Shown piece after piece: positions 40,683-49,703 of a stretch of DNA of 64,000 bases. Position numbers and translations under genes: made by a program. Positions within the stretch are counted from its first letter, which is position 1. Every line of letters starts with the position of its first letter. The notes beneath the pieces are model-generated. The model was not told the origin of the DNA. It ran no database searches and saw nothing but the letters and a program-made list of their open reading frames with translations. Origin of the DNA: UBA12545 sp051024685. GTDB lineage: Bacteria; Bacillota; DSM-521; Neomoorellales; Neomoorellaceae. Location: assembly GCA_051024685.1 (NCBI GenBank), contig JAZHPA010000009.1:12470-76469 (forward strand), written 5' to 3'.

Positions 40683-41906
40683 TTGCAGGCTTCTATGCTG
40701 CTCCCCTTCGCTATTCTCTGCGCCGTCCCTTTCATTATGGTCCTGGGCAATTCTATGCTGGTGCCCCTTTTGCCCGAAATGAAAGAGGCTATGAACGTAA
40801 GTCTCTTTCAAGTAAGCCTTTTCATTACCGCCTTTTCCCTGCCGGCAGGGATCGTCATCCCTTTTGCCGGTTTTTTATCCGACCGCTTCGGCCGCCGGAT
40901 AGTGATGTCCCCTGCCCTCGTCCTTTACGGGGCCGGCGGGCTGTTGGCCGGTCTGGCCGCCACTTTCCTCGCCCAACCCTACTTCCTCATCCTGGCGAGC
41001 CGAATACTCCAGGGCATCGGGGCAGGGGGAACCTACCAACTGGCCATGGCCCTGGTAGGGGACATCTTCCAGAGTAAGGAGCGGGCCAAAGCTCTGGGCA
41101 CCCTGGAAGCCTCCAACGGGCTGGGCAAAGTCATCAGCCCTATAGCCGGCTCTCTTCTAGGCCTCATCGTCTGGTTTGCTCCTTTCTATGCCTACGGCCT
41201 CCTGGCCATCCCCACCGGGATAGCCGTGTGGCTGGTGGTGCGCGAGCCCCGGCAGGGGAAGGGGGAACACAAGAGCCTTGCAGCCTACTTTGCAAGCCTT
41301 AAACAAATTTTTAGGGAAAAAGGCCTGGGCCTTCTGGCCTGCTTCCTGGCCGGAATGGTGGTGCTCTTTATTTTATTTGGCGTTTTAAGCCTGGTAGCGG
41401 ATTCGTTGGAAGCTACTTATAACTTTCACGGCTTAAAAGTGGGACTGCTCATCGCCGTCCCGGTGGGGGCCATGGCCCTGACCTCTTACCTCTCAGGCAG
41501 CTACCTCCAGAGAAAAGCGGGCCATCTCCTCAAAGTAACCACCGTGGCCGGCCTGGCCCTGGTAGCCGCCTCCCTGTTTATTATGGCCTTCCGGCCGCCC
41601 GTCTATATTCTATTCGGGGCCCTCATCCTCTTAGGCTTGGGCACCGGGGCCGTGCTACCGGCGGTAAACACCCTCATCACCAGTGCGGCTTCCGCTTCGG
41701 AGCGCGGAGGCGTTACCTGCCTGTACGGCTCCATGCGCTTTTTCGGCGTGGCCTTGGGTCCCCCGGCCTTCGGCATGGCCGTAGGGTGGGGAGCCGCCTC
41801 CCTATACGGCCTGGCCGCAGCCCTGGTGGTGGGAATTGCCCTACTGAGCGCCTTTTTCGTCCGAACCCAGAAAATGCTCCCCCCGGAGCTTCTGGCCCGA
41901 AATTAA
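40683..41906 (+). CDS. Major facilitator superfamily drug-efflux type transporter
   Basis: 407 residues from a TTG at 40683 with GAGGTGA six bases before it. Twelve membrane segments; motif A GFLSDRFGRR between segments 2 and 3, and the antiporter motif region RILQGIGAGGTYQLAMALVGD and GPxxGG-like PIAGSLLG. This fits the DHA1 drug:H+ antiporter group. The substrate cannot be told. A 258-bp spacer with GGCCGC/GCGGCC inverted repeats separates it from divergent comA. Confidence 0.88.
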   Translation: MQASMLLPFAILCAVPFIMVLGNSMLVPLLPEMKEAMNVSLFQVSLFITAFSLPAGIVIPFAGFLSDRFGRRIVMSPALVLYGAGGLLAGLAATFLAQPYFLILASRILQGIGAGGTYQLAMALVGDIFQSKERAKALGTLEASNGLGKVISPIAGSLLGLIVWFAPFYAYGLLAIPTGIAVWLVVREPRQGKGEHKSLAAYFASLKQIFREKGLGLLACFLAGMVVLFILFGVLSLVADSLEATYNFHGLKVGLLIAVPVGAMALTSYLSGSYLQRKAGHLLKVTTVAGLALVAASLFIMAFRPPVYILFGALILLGLGTGAVLPAVNTLITSAASASERGGVTCLYGSMRFFGVALGPPAFGMAVGWGAASLYGLAAALVVGIALLSAFFVRTQKMLPPELLARN

Positions 41907-41908
41907 AA

Positions 41909-41928
41909 AAGCGGGTTTCACCCCGCTT
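41909..41928 (-). terminator. Intrinsic terminator of the pstB-phoU unit
   Basis: On the minus strand AAGCGGG and CCCGCTT form a 7-bp stem followed by TTTTAATTT, 18 bp after the phoU stop and just beyond the convergent MFS gene. Confidence 0.8.
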
Positions 41929-41945
41929 GCGACCTGAACATCCCT

Positions 41946-42659
41946 TCAATCGTTTAATTCTTTACGCTCCCCTGTTTCCAGATAAATGGCTTCCTCTGCA
42001 ATGTTGGTGGCGTGGTCGGCAATACGCTCCAAATAGCGGCTTACAAACAGAAGGTAGGTCGCCTGGCCGATGGTCTTGGGGTCCTCCATCATGAAGACCA
42101 GGAGTTCCCGGAAGATCTGATTGTGCAAGTGATCCACCTGGTCATCCTCCTGGGCCACGGCGTAGGCCAGGTCCACATCACCGTGCACGTAAGCATCCAG
42201 AGACTGTTTGACCATGTTTTGGGCCAGTTCGGCCATACGGGGAATATCGATCAAGGGCTTGATAAGGGGGTGGCCAGTATCGATAATCCGCTTAGCTACC
42301 CGGGCGATATCCACTGAATAGTCTGCAATCCGCTCTAGGTCGGTGATGATCTTAAAACCCGCGGCAATTTTACGCAGGTCTTTGGCCATGGGTTGCTGGG
42401 TGGCGATAAGCTTTAAACACTGGTTTTCGATCTGGAGCTCGAGGTCATCAACCACTTTATCGCCCTCTATCACCTCGTCGGCTATTTTGGCGTCCAGCTT
42501 GGCCAGACTGTCCACTGCCTTAGCTATCACCTGTTCCACAATGCTGCCCATGCGTAAAATCTCCTGTTGCAGATATTCCAAGGACTGGTGAAAACCCTGC
42601 CGGGTAAGACCTGCCATGGACTGTTCGCCCCCTATATTTTCTCCCTTATTGCCATCCAT
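41946..42659 (-). CDS. phoU: Phosphate uptake regulator PhoU
   Basis: 237 residues (a start at the ATG at 42617, MAGLTRQGF, is also possible). Two three-helix PhoU repeats with the metal-binding motifs ITDLERIADYSVDIA and SRYLERIADHATNIAEEAIYL. PhoU restrains PhoR and the Pst transporter when phosphate is sufficient. Located directly after pstB; pstS, pstC and pstA are not in the window. Confidence 0.95.
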   Translation of the reverse strand: MDGNKGENIGGEQSMAGLTRQGFHQSLEYLQQEILRMGSIVEQVIAKAVDSLAKLDAKIADEVIEGDKVVDDLELQIENQCLKLIATQQPMAKDLRKIAAGFKIITDLERIADYSVDIARVAKRIIDTGHPLIKPLIDIPRMAELAQNMVKQSLDAYVHGDVDLAYAVAQEDDQVDHLHNQIFRELLVFMMEDPKTIGQATYLLFVSRYLERIADHATNIAEEAIYLETGERKELND

Positions 42660-42731
42660 TATATTTCACCCCCCTCCCGGTTGTCACCGTTTAGCTTTTA
42701 TGAATATTGTATACTTTACACTCGCCATTCC

Positions 42732-43490
42732 CTATCCGAAGCGCCCGGTAATATAATCCTCCGTCCGCTGGTCCCGCGGCCTGGTGAAAATAATAGCCGT
42801 CTCATCGCACTCCACGATCTCCCCGTTCAAGAAAAAGGCCGTCGTATCGGAAACCCGGGCGGCCTGCTGCATGTTGTGGGTGACCATGACGATGGTATAT
42901 CGCTCTTTCAGGGAAAGAACCAGTTCCTCAATCTTAAGGGTCGAGACCGGGTCCAGGGCAGAGGACGGCTCATCCATGAGGATGACCTCCGGATCCACCG
43001 CCAGGCAGCGGGCAATACACAGCCGCTGCTGCTGCCCGCCGGATAAACTCAGGGCCGATTGTTTCAACCGGTCGGCCACTTCATCCCACAGGGCTGCCGC
43101 TTTTAAGCTGCGCTCAACGATTTCATCGAGGTCTTTCTTCCTCTTTATGCCGTGGATGCGCGGACCGTAGGCCACATTATCATAAATGGACATGGGGAAG
43201 GGGTTCGGCCTTTGAAAAACCATCCCCACCCGTTTGCGCAGCCAAATCACGTCCACATCAGGATCATAAATGTTCTTTTCATCCAGCAGGACTTCCCCCG
43301 ACAGGTGGCTGTTGTCTATCAAGTCGTTTAACCTGTTTAAGGTGCGCAAAAAAGTAGATTTACCACAGCCCGAAGGTCCGATCAACGCCGTAATGCGGTT
43401 TTCTTCAATGGTCAGATTGATGTCCTTCAGGGCCCTGATGTTGCCGTAATAAAAATTCAAATTCTTAACCCGTATCTTCGGCTTTCCCAT
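42732..43490 (-). CDS. pstB: Phosphate ABC transporter ATP-binding protein
   Basis: 252 residues. Walker A GPSGCGKSTFLRTLNRLND (about 39-57), the PstB-specific VGMVFQRPNPFPMSIYDNVAYGPR, signature LSGGQQQRLCIAR and Walker B VILMDEPSSALDP with VTHNMQQAARVSD. It energises phosphate import. The first gene after an unusually clear PhoP-box promoter. Membrane partners are absent nearby, so the transporter subunits must be elsewhere. Confidence 0.97.
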   Translation of the reverse strand: MGKPKIRVKNLNFYYGNIRALKDINLTIEENRITALIGPSGCGKSTFLRTLNRLNDLIDNSHLSGEVLLDEKNIYDPDVDVIWLRKRVGMVFQRPNPFPMSIYDNVAYGPRIHGIKRKKDLDEIVERSLKAAALWDEVADRLKQSALSLSGGQQQRLCIARCLAVDPEVILMDEPSSALDPVSTLKIEELVLSLKERYTIVMVTHNMQQAARVSDTTAFFLNGEIVECDETAIIFTRPRDQRTEDYITGRFG

Positions 43491-43561
43491 TTAATTTAAT
43501 CTCCTGACCTCTTGCCCTATATTTCTATGCCCGATTCTCGGCCCTAATATTCCTACTGTAA

Positions 43562-43615
43562 ATTATAGAGCAGCCTTATTAAGGATACGTTAGGGCCGGA
43601 TTAAGCCTATGTTAA
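43562..43615 (-). promoter_or_regulatory. pstB: PhoP-box array and promoter of pstB-phoU
   Basis: On the minus strand four units repeat exactly every 11 bases: TTAACATAGGC, TTAATCCGGCC, CTAACGTATCC, TTAATAAGGCT (43615 down to 43572). A perfect TATAAT follows at 43567-43562, nine bases after the last hexamer. TTAACA-type hexamers with 5-base spacers are the known Firmicutes PhoP site, so phosphate-starvation control is likely. The array overlaps the T-tract of the fhs terminator. Confidence 0.85.
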
Positions 43616-43653
43616 AAGGAGCAGCGGCCAGGATTTCCCTCAGCCACCGCTCC
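43614..43653 (-). terminator. Intrinsic terminator of fhs
   Basis: On the minus strand GGAGCGGTGGC and GCCGCTGCTCC form an 11-bp stem (with two G-U pairs), followed by TTTT, 22 bp after the fhs stop. Confidence 0.85.
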
Positions 43654-43675
43654 GGATAACAAAATCAGGCAGTGG

Positions 43676-45358
43676 CTAGAACAGGCCGGTAATCACGCCG
43701 TCGGCATCAATGTCGATGTTGCAGGCCGCCGGGCGCTTGGGCAACCCGGGCATGGTCATGATAGCGCCGGTAATGGGTACGATGAAGCCGGCACCGGCGG
43801 ACAGGCGCACCTCCCGTACGGTTATGGAGAAATTGCGCGGTCGGCCCAACTTGGTCATATCATCAGACAGGGAGTACTGGGTCTTAGCCATGACCACCGG
43901 CAGGTTGCCGTAGCCCATGGCCGTAAAATTGGCAATGGCCTTTTCCGCCTCGGGAGTGTAATTTACACCGTCGGCGCCGTAAATCTCGGTGGCAATCCTG
44001 TGGATCTTATCTTTAATGGGCAGTTCCAGTTCGTACAGGAAACGGAAGTTGGAGGGTTTGGTCTCGATGGTCTTTAGGACCTTCTGGGCCAGTTCGATAC
44101 CGCCCGCGCCCCCTTTGGCCCACACTTCCGACAGGGCCACTTCGGCGCCGGCCTTGGCGCAAAGGTCGTAGAGAAGGTTGAGCTCCCGCTCGGTATCGGT
44201 GGGGAAGGCGTTAATGGCCACCACTACCGGCACACCAAATTTCCCTACATTCTCAATGTGTTTTTCCAGATTGGCAAAGCCGGCCTCCAGGGCCGCCATG
44301 TTTTCTTGGGCCAGTTCGGATTTCGGAACCCCGCCGTGCATTTTGAGGGCCCGGACTGTGGCCACAATCACCGCCACGTCGGGTTTTAGGCCTGCATAGC
44401 GGCACTTCACGTCGAAGAACTTCTCCGCCCCCAGGTCGGCACCAAATCCTGCTTCGGTTACTACGTAATCGGCCAGTTTGAGGGCTGTCTTGGTGGCCAT
44501 GATGCTGTTGCACCCGTGGGCTATGTTGGCAAAGGGACCGCCGTGGACGAAGGCTGGGGTATTCTCCAGGGTCTGCACCAAATTAGGCTTGATGGCGTCT
44601 TTCATGAGGAGGGCCATAGCTCCCTGGGCTTCCAGGTCACCGGCCGTTACAGGCCTGCCGTCATAGGTATACCCTACCACTATACGGCGGAACCGCTCTT
44701 TCAAATCCATAAGGTCACCGGCCAGGCACAGGCACGCCATAACTTCGGAAGCCACGGAAATATCAAAGCCGGTCTCCCGCGGCACACCGTTGGCTTTGCC
44801 GCCCAAGCCGATAACTGTGTAGCGCAGGGCACGGTCGTTCAGGTCGATAACCCGCCGCCATGTAATCGTTCGGGGATCGATGCCTAGTTCGTTGCCCTGC
44901 TGGAGATGGTTGTCCACCATCGCGGCCAGCAGATTATGGGCATAGGTCACGGCGTGGATGTCGCCGGTAAAATGGAGGTTAATGTCTTCCATGGGTACCA
45001 CTTGGGCATATCCGCCACCGGCCGCCCCTCCCTTGATGCCGAAGCTAGGGCCCAAGGAGGGCTCCCGCAGGCAGACCATGACCTTCTTACCCAGCCGGGC
45101 CAGGCCGTCGGTCAGCCCGACGCTGGTGGTAGTCTTGCCTTCACCGGCTGGAGTTGGGGTAATGGCCGTGACCAGGATCAGCTTGCCGTCGGGCTTATCC
45201 TGCAACCGGCGGTACACATTAAGGGATATTTTGGCCTTGTATTTGCCGTATAGCTCCACCTCGTCTTCCTCAATGCCTAAATCCCTGGCCAGTTCCATGA
45301 CGGGCTTCATTTTGGCCCTTTGGGCGATTTCGATATCGGTCGGCATACGATTAGACAA
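43676..45358 (-). CDS. fhs: Formate-tetrahydrofolate ligase
   Basis: 560 residues from a TTG at 45358 (AAAGGAG 11 bp upstream); this start aligns with the Moorella enzyme. P-loop TPTPAGEGKTTTSVGL (about 67-82), REPSLGPSFGIKGGAAGGGYAQV, DINLHFTGDIHAV and the end PGLPKRPAACNIDIDADGVI. It forms 10-formyl-THF from formate, THF and ATP, the second step of the methyl branch of the Wood-Ljungdahl pathway in acetogens and a general C1 entry elsewhere. Monocistronic with its own terminator. No other Wood-Ljungdahl gene is in the window. Confidence 0.98.
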   Translation of the reverse strand: MSNRMPTDIEIAQRAKMKPVMELARDLGIEEDEVELYGKYKAKISLNVYRRLQDKPDGKLILVTAITPTPAGEGKTTTSVGLTDGLARLGKKVMVCLREPSLGPSFGIKGGAAGGGYAQVVPMEDINLHFTGDIHAVTYAHNLLAAMVDNHLQQGNELGIDPRTITWRRVIDLNDRALRYTVIGLGGKANGVPRETGFDISVASEVMACLCLAGDLMDLKERFRRIVVGYTYDGRPVTAGDLEAQGAMALLMKDAIKPNLVQTLENTPAFVHGGPFANIAHGCNSIMATKTALKLADYVVTEAGFGADLGAEKFFDVKCRYAGLKPDVAVIVATVRALKMHGGVPKSELAQENMAALEAGFANLEKHIENVGKFGVPVVVAINAFPTDTERELNLLYDLCAKAGAEVALSEVWAKGGAGGIELAQKVLKTIETKPSNFRFLYELELPIKDKIHRIATEIYGADGVNYTPEAEKAIANFTAMGYGNLPVVMAKTQYSLSDDMTKLGRPRNFSITVREVRLSAGAGFIVPITGAIMTMPGLPKRPAACNIDIDADGVITGLF

Positions 45359-45500
45359 TGTAAGAACACTCCTTTCATGTAATTTTTAAATATATAAGAG
45401 GCCCGTCCTTCTGGAGAAATTATTTCGCCATTTCTTGATTTGTTCCTTCCGAAAGCTTAAATAAGGGGCCTAAAAATTAAATTAAATTTAAAGTAGGACC

Positions 45501-46334
45501 TCAAATTAATTCCAGACTGAAATCCAGGGCGGGGGGGCTGTGGGTCAAAGCCCCTACGGAAATGAAATCGACACCGGTGGCAGCCACCGCAGCCACCTCC
45601 TCGAGGGTAATACCCCCTGAAGCTTCCACCAGTGCTCTGCCCCCGATCATGTCTACCGCCTGTTGCATCGCTTGCAGCGACATATTATCTAGCATGATGA
45701 GGTCCACCCCGGCCTCCAGGGCTTCGGCCACCTGATCCAGGTTCTCCACTTCTACTTCGATTTTGGCGGTAAGGGGTATGAAGCGGCGCGCCTTCTCCAC
45801 CGCCCGGAGAATGCCCCCTGCCCCCCGGATGTGGTTCTCCTTGAGAAGGACGGCATCCCCCAGATTAAAGCGGTGGTTGGTGCCGCCGCCCACGCGAACG
45901 GCATATTTATCCAGCATCCTGAGCCCGGGGACCGTTTTACGGGTGTCGCAGATTCTCGCCTTATAGGGCTTCACGCGCTCTACATAACGCGCCGTTAAAG
46001 AGGCAATGCCTGAGAGGCGCTGCAGGAAATTGAGGGCCACCCTCTCGCCACCCAGGATGCTCAGCAGGGGGCCCTCTACCCAAGCCACGGTTTGTCCCGG
46101 AGCAACCCTGCTTCCTTCTTCCACCAGGGGGGTGAGACTACAGCCCGGCGGGGCCATCCGGAAAACCACTTCGGCCACCGGCAGCCCAGCTATGATCCCT
46201 TCCTGGCGGGCAATAATTTCTCCTCGGCCCTGGTCTTCAAGGTCGAACAGGGCGGCGCTGGTCAAATCTCCGGCGCCCAAATCCTCCTCCAGGGCCCTGG
46301 TAACTATCTCCTTGACGGCCAACATATTCAACAT
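45501..46334 (-). CDS. nadC: Nicotinate-nucleotide pyrophosphorylase (carboxylating)
   Basis: 277 residues. EDLGAGDLTSAALF, the Arg/Lys-rich ARICDTRKTVPGLRMLDKYAVRVGGGTNHRFNL and LIMLDNMS, ASGGITLEEVAAVAATGVDFISVGALTHS identify quinolinate phosphoribosyltransferase. It converts quinolinate and PRPP to nicotinate mononucleotide. Last gene of nadA-nadB-nadC, overlapping nadB by 7 bp. Confidence 0.97.
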   Translation of the reverse strand: MLNMLAVKEIVTRALEEDLGAGDLTSAALFDLEDQGRGEIIARQEGIIAGLPVAEVVFRMAPPGCSLTPLVEEGSRVAPGQTVAWVEGPLLSILGGERVALNFLQRLSGIASLTARYVERVKPYKARICDTRKTVPGLRMLDKYAVRVGGGTNHRFNLGDAVLLKENHIRGAGGILRAVEKARRFIPLTAKIEVEVENLDQVAEALEAGVDLIMLDNMSLQAMQQAVDMIGGRALVEASGGITLEEVAAVAATGVDFISVGALTHSPPALDFSLELI

Positions 46335-47989
46335 GGTTTCCGACCTCCTGAGGAAAATCCTTGACGTTCCTTATCGGCCGGGCCCGCAGGGAGTTCCCGG
46401 GGTTCCCGTTCCCGGGCCAGGACCAGGTGTTTCATGTAAGCAGGGTCCGGAGCCGGGAAGTCGGTGCGGTAATGGGCCCCGCGGCTCTCCCGACGCCAGG
46501 CCGCCGCCGTCACCATCAGGCCGGCCAACAGCAGCATATTGTTGCTTTCAGCCGCCCGGCGCGTAGGAACCTCATAGGCCAGCCGGGACCAGTACCTCTG
46601 CAGCTTAGAGGCGGCCTCCTGCAACCCCTCGCCCTCCCGCAGGAGGCCTACCCGCCTCGCCATAATTTCCCGCAACTCCGCGGCCATAGTATCCTTGGCG
46701 GGAGTTCCTCCCTCGCGCAGCTCCTTGTACTGCAGGGGAGGGCAGGTGGGGCTGGTCAATTTCCGGTCCAGCAGTTCTCTGGCTATGCGTCCCCCGAAAA
46801 CTACACCCTCAAGCAGAGAATTGCTTCCCAGGCGGTTGGCCCCATGGACGCCGGTGCAGGCCGCCTCCCCACAGGCATAAAGGCCTTCCAGGCTGGTATG
46901 CCCGTTCAGGTCCGTGCGCACCCCGCCCATAAAATAATGCGCCGCCGGTGCCACCGGCAACCAGTCCCGGGCGGGGTCCAGACCTGCTCTGCGGCACGTG
47001 GTTATCACCGTAGGGAAGCGGCGTTCCAGCCACACCGGGTCCAGATGGCTGAGGTCCAGGTAAATCCTGCCCCCTCCGGTGCGGGCCATCTCCCGGACGA
47101 TTGCCCGGGCCACTACGTCCCGGGGTGCCAGTTCCGCCTGGGGATGGTAAGCAGGCATAAACCGCTCCCCTTTTTCGTTGCGCAAGATGGCTCCTTCGCC
47201 GCGCACCGCCTCGGTGATCAAGAAGCCGGCTGCGCTCGGGTGGGCCAGGGCCGTGGGATGAAACTGGTAAAATTCCAGGTCCACCACTTCTGCTCCGGCC
47301 CTGTAGGCCATGGCCACCCCATCCCCTGTGGCCCCGGCTGGATTAGTGGTTACCGGATAAAGCCGTCCGGCCCCACCGCTGGCCAGCACCGTGGCGGCCG
47401 CCAGGACGGCTCCCAGGGACCCGTCCGGCCATAATACCAGGGCTCCGAAGCAGCGGCCCTCCTCCACCAGGAGGTCCAGGGCCATGGTTCGCGGCAGGAT
47501 ATGGATCCCTGCTTGGGCTCTGGCCCTGGTGAACAGGCCCTGCCAGATAACTGCACCCGTGGCATCTCCCCCGGCGTGGAGGACACGCCGCCGGCTGTGG
47601 GCCCCTTCCCTGCCCAGGGCCAGACGGCCCTGCTCTCGGTCGAAGGCTATACCCCACTCCAGGAGCTCCCGAACCCGCTCCGGACCCTCTTCCGCCAGCA
47701 CCCGGGCGGCCTCCTGGTTGCCCAGGCCCGCGCCGGCCGCCAGGGTATCCTGCACGTGCAGCTCAACCGAATCCCCCTCGTCCATGACGGCAGCCATGCC
47801 GCCCTGGGCCAGATAAGTGCAACAATCTTCCGGGCGTTCCTTGGTGACCACCATAATCCGGTAGCGGGCCGCCAACTTTAGGGCGGTGAAGAGGCCGGCT
47901 ATGCCGCTCCCTATAATTAAAACGTCCGTCTGGTGGCGGGGAAGGTCGGTTAAACGAAAGTTTACCAAGTAGCGGGGTACCGGTTGCAT
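46328..47989 (-). CDS. nadB: L-aspartate oxidase
   Basis: 553 residues. FAD-binding TDVLIIGSGIAGLFTALKLA at about 21-40; EGAHSRRRVLHAGGDATG, EFYQFHPTAL, LITEAVRGEGAIL, YFMGGVRTDLNGHTSLEGLYACGEAACTGVHGANRLGSNSLLEG are the family blocks. It oxidises aspartate to iminoaspartate, using fumarate or another acceptor under anaerobic conditions. Three bases separate it from nadA. Confidence 0.97.
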   Translation of the reverse strand: MQPVPRYLVNFRLTDLPRHQTDVLIIGSGIAGLFTALKLAARYRIMVVTKERPEDCCTYLAQGGMAAVMDEGDSVELHVQDTLAAGAGLGNQEAARVLAEEGPERVRELLEWGIAFDREQGRLALGREGAHSRRRVLHAGGDATGAVIWQGLFTRARAQAGIHILPRTMALDLLVEEGRCFGALVLWPDGSLGAVLAAATVLASGGAGRLYPVTTNPAGATGDGVAMAYRAGAEVVDLEFYQFHPTALAHPSAAGFLITEAVRGEGAILRNEKGERFMPAYHPQAELAPRDVVARAIVREMARTGGGRIYLDLSHLDPVWLERRFPTVITTCRRAGLDPARDWLPVAPAAHYFMGGVRTDLNGHTSLEGLYACGEAACTGVHGANRLGSNSLLEGVVFGGRIARELLDRKLTSPTCPPLQYKELREGGTPAKDTMAAELREIMARRVGLLREGEGLQEAASKLQRYWSRLAYEVPTRRAAESNNMLLLAGLMVTAAAWRRESRGAHYRTDFPAPDPAYMKHLVLAREREPRELPAGPADKERQGFSSGGRKPC

Positions 47990-47992
47990 AAT

Positions 47993-48895
47993 TCACGCCA
48001 CTTTCAACATGCGCTCCAGGGCCTCATAGGCTCGGGCACGTATTGCTTCTGGCACCTTTACGACCGGCCTTATTTCCCTCAAGCACTGGGCTATCTTGGC
48101 AAGGCTAGTCAGCTTCATGTTGGGGCAAATCAACCCCGGCGACAGGAGGTAAAACTTCTTACCTGGATTCTCTAACTCCAGGCGATGGATTATACCCATT
48201 TCCGTGCCGATCAGGAATTCCCGGTCGCGGCTTTCGCGGGCGAACCGGAGAATAGCCCCGGTGCTCCCCACAAAGTCAGCGGCCTCCACTACCTCGGGCC
48301 GGCACTCGGGATGCACGAGGACCTTGGCCTCGGGATGGGCCGCCTTAGCTTCCTGCACTTCTTCCAGGGTTACCCGGCAGTGGGTAAGGCAGAAGCCATC
48401 CCAGGGGATAATCTCCTTGTCGGTAAAGCGAGACACATAGTTGGCCAGATTGCGGTCGGGAACAAATAGGATGCGGCGGTGGGGCAGGGACTGCACCACC
48501 TCCACGGCGTTGCTGGAAGTACAGCAGATATAGCTCTCCGCCTTGACCTCGGCCGGGGAATTGACATAGCATACCACCGCCGCGTCAGGGTACTGGGCCT
48601 TGGCGCGCCGCAAGCCGTCCGCATCGATACTGTCTGCCAGGGGGCAGCCGGCAAAGAGATCCGGCAACAAGATGGTCTTCTCCGGGGCCAAGATGCTGGC
48701 GCTCTCCGCCATAAAGCGCACCCCTGCCAGGACGATAACCCGGGCCGGAGTGGCGGCTGCCATGCGGCTCAACGCCAGGGAATCGCCCACAAAATCGGCG
48801 ATGTCCTGCACCGCGTCCGGCTGGTAATTGTGGGCGAGGATTACGGCTCCCCGCTCCCTTTTAAGCTCCTCGATTTCCTTCACTAATTCCTCCAT
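47993..48895 (-). CDS. nadA: Quinolinate synthase
   Basis: 300 residues. LAHNYQPDAVQDIADFVGDSLALS at the N terminus, and three cluster Cys expected in AVVCYVNSPAEVKAES, the HPECRPEVVEAADFVGSTGAIL stretch and LICPNMKLTSL. It condenses iminoaspartate with dihydroxyacetone phosphate using a [4Fe-4S] cluster. First gene of the NAD operon, directly downstream of the palindromic operator. Confidence 0.97.
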   Translation of the reverse strand: MEELVKEIEELKRERGAVILAHNYQPDAVQDIADFVGDSLALSRMAAATPARVIVLAGVRFMAESASILAPEKTILLPDLFAGCPLADSIDADGLRRAKAQYPDAAVVCYVNSPAEVKAESYICCTSSNAVEVVQSLPHRRILFVPDRNLANYVSRFTDKEIIPWDGFCLTHCRVTLEEVQEAKAAHPEAKVLVHPECRPEVVEAADFVGSTGAILRFARESRDREFLIGTEMGIIHRLELENPGKKFYLLSPGLICPNMKLTSLAKIAQCLREIRPVVKVPEAIRARAYEALERMLKVA

Positions 48896-48915
48896 CCTTC
48901 TCTCCTTCCTCTTGG

Positions 48916-48976
48916 GTCAAGACAGGTGTCTTGACATACTTAAGCCAATTATAAAGCTGCCTCCGCAGCCCGTCAA
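48916..48976 (-). promoter_or_regulatory. nadA: nadABC promoter with NiaR-type operator
   Basis: On the minus strand TTGACG (48976-48971), 17 bp, TATAAT (48953-48948), a near-consensus promoter with a start near 48940. A 20-bp perfect palindrome, GTCAAGACA-CC-TGTCTTGAC, lies at 48935-48916 just downstream of that start. Its position is right for repression, and the adjacent niaR gene is the obvious candidate regulator. Confidence 0.85.
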
Positions 48977-48996
48977 CCGTTCCCTTCTTTCCTTCT

Positions 48997-49506
48997 TCAC
49001 GCTAAAAGGATCCCCGCTTCCGCCAGTCCCTTCTCAATCGCCCCCAGGGCGGCTTCGTCGGGGGCCACCACCGTGTGCAGGTGCACACCGCTACCCGTCA
49101 AGGTGTATAAGGGTCTGGCGCCGCTGTTCTTCAGTTTATTTATGAATTCATACACTTCCCGGCGGGAAGAAAGCATGAGGCAGCCCCGCAGCTCCCCGTA
49201 AAGGGGGTGCTCAACCACCACATCTACTACCTTACCCCCGTTATCCACAATAATGAGGAGTTCCTTTTCCAGGCCCTGCAGGTCGTGCCGGCAGGCAAAG
49301 GTGCGCCGGCATCCCTCCTCCAGGGGTGGCAAAACATAGCCCTGGGGGGTAGCCAGGACCTCGCTGCCCTGCGCCCTCAAAATAGCTACATCCTGAACGA
49401 TCACCTGCCGGCTCACTCCCAATTGGCGGGCAAGGTCTGCTCCGGTGACCGGTTCCCCCCGGCCCAGGATGGCCAGGATTTTTTCTCTTCTTTCTGCTGC
49501 CTTCAT
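48997..49506 (-). CDS. niaR: NiaR, niacin-responsive transcriptional repressor of NAD synthesis
   Basis: 169 residues from the ATG at 49506, seven bases after GGAGG. N-terminal winged helix (RREKILAILGRGEPVTGADLARQLGVSRQVIVQDVAILRAQG, HTH_11 type), then the 3H domain with conserved His in ACRHDLQ, VVEHPLYGELRG and GSGVHLHTVVAPDE that bind metal and niacin. It represses NAD synthesis genes when niacin is present. It lies just upstream of nadA in the same direction, with the operator between them. Confidence 0.93.
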   Translation of the reverse strand: MKAAERREKILAILGRGEPVTGADLARQLGVSRQVIVQDVAILRAQGSEVLATPQGYVLPPLEEGCRRTFACRHDLQGLEKELLIIVDNGGKVVDVVVEHPLYGELRGCLMLSSRREVYEFINKLKNSGARPLYTLTGSGVHLHTVVAPDEAALGAIEKGLAEAGILLA

Positions 49507-49647
49507 AGCGGGCCTCCGTAGCAATATATTGGCGGTATGGCTGGAATAAGTGTAACAGACTCCGGACTTTTTTTCTAGGTCCTCCGCCGGGGAAACATAT
49601 CCCTCCCTGCTCCCAGCGGCCGGGCGGACGATGCTCCTATAACTGCA

Positions 49648-49676
49648 GCAAGCCCCGCGTTATGAGCGGGGCTTGC
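49648..49676. terminator. Hairpin between the stalk-domain gene and niaR
   Basis: Perfect 11-bp stem GCAAGCCCCGC/GCGGGGCTTGC with a 7-base loop, 28 bp after the stop of the minus-strand gene at 49704. There is no strong U-tract, so termination efficiency is uncertain. Confidence 0.55.
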
Positions 49677-49703
49677 CGTTCCTTCAGCCTTTTAACTACG
49701 GCG

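Noticed and set aside
45359..45500. Tetrahydrofolate riboswitch upstream of fhs
   Set aside because: The conserved THF riboswitch core was not found in either half of the leader.
46361..47434. Long plus-strand reading frame (357 codons)
   Set aside because: It is antisense to nadB and has no recognisable protein features.
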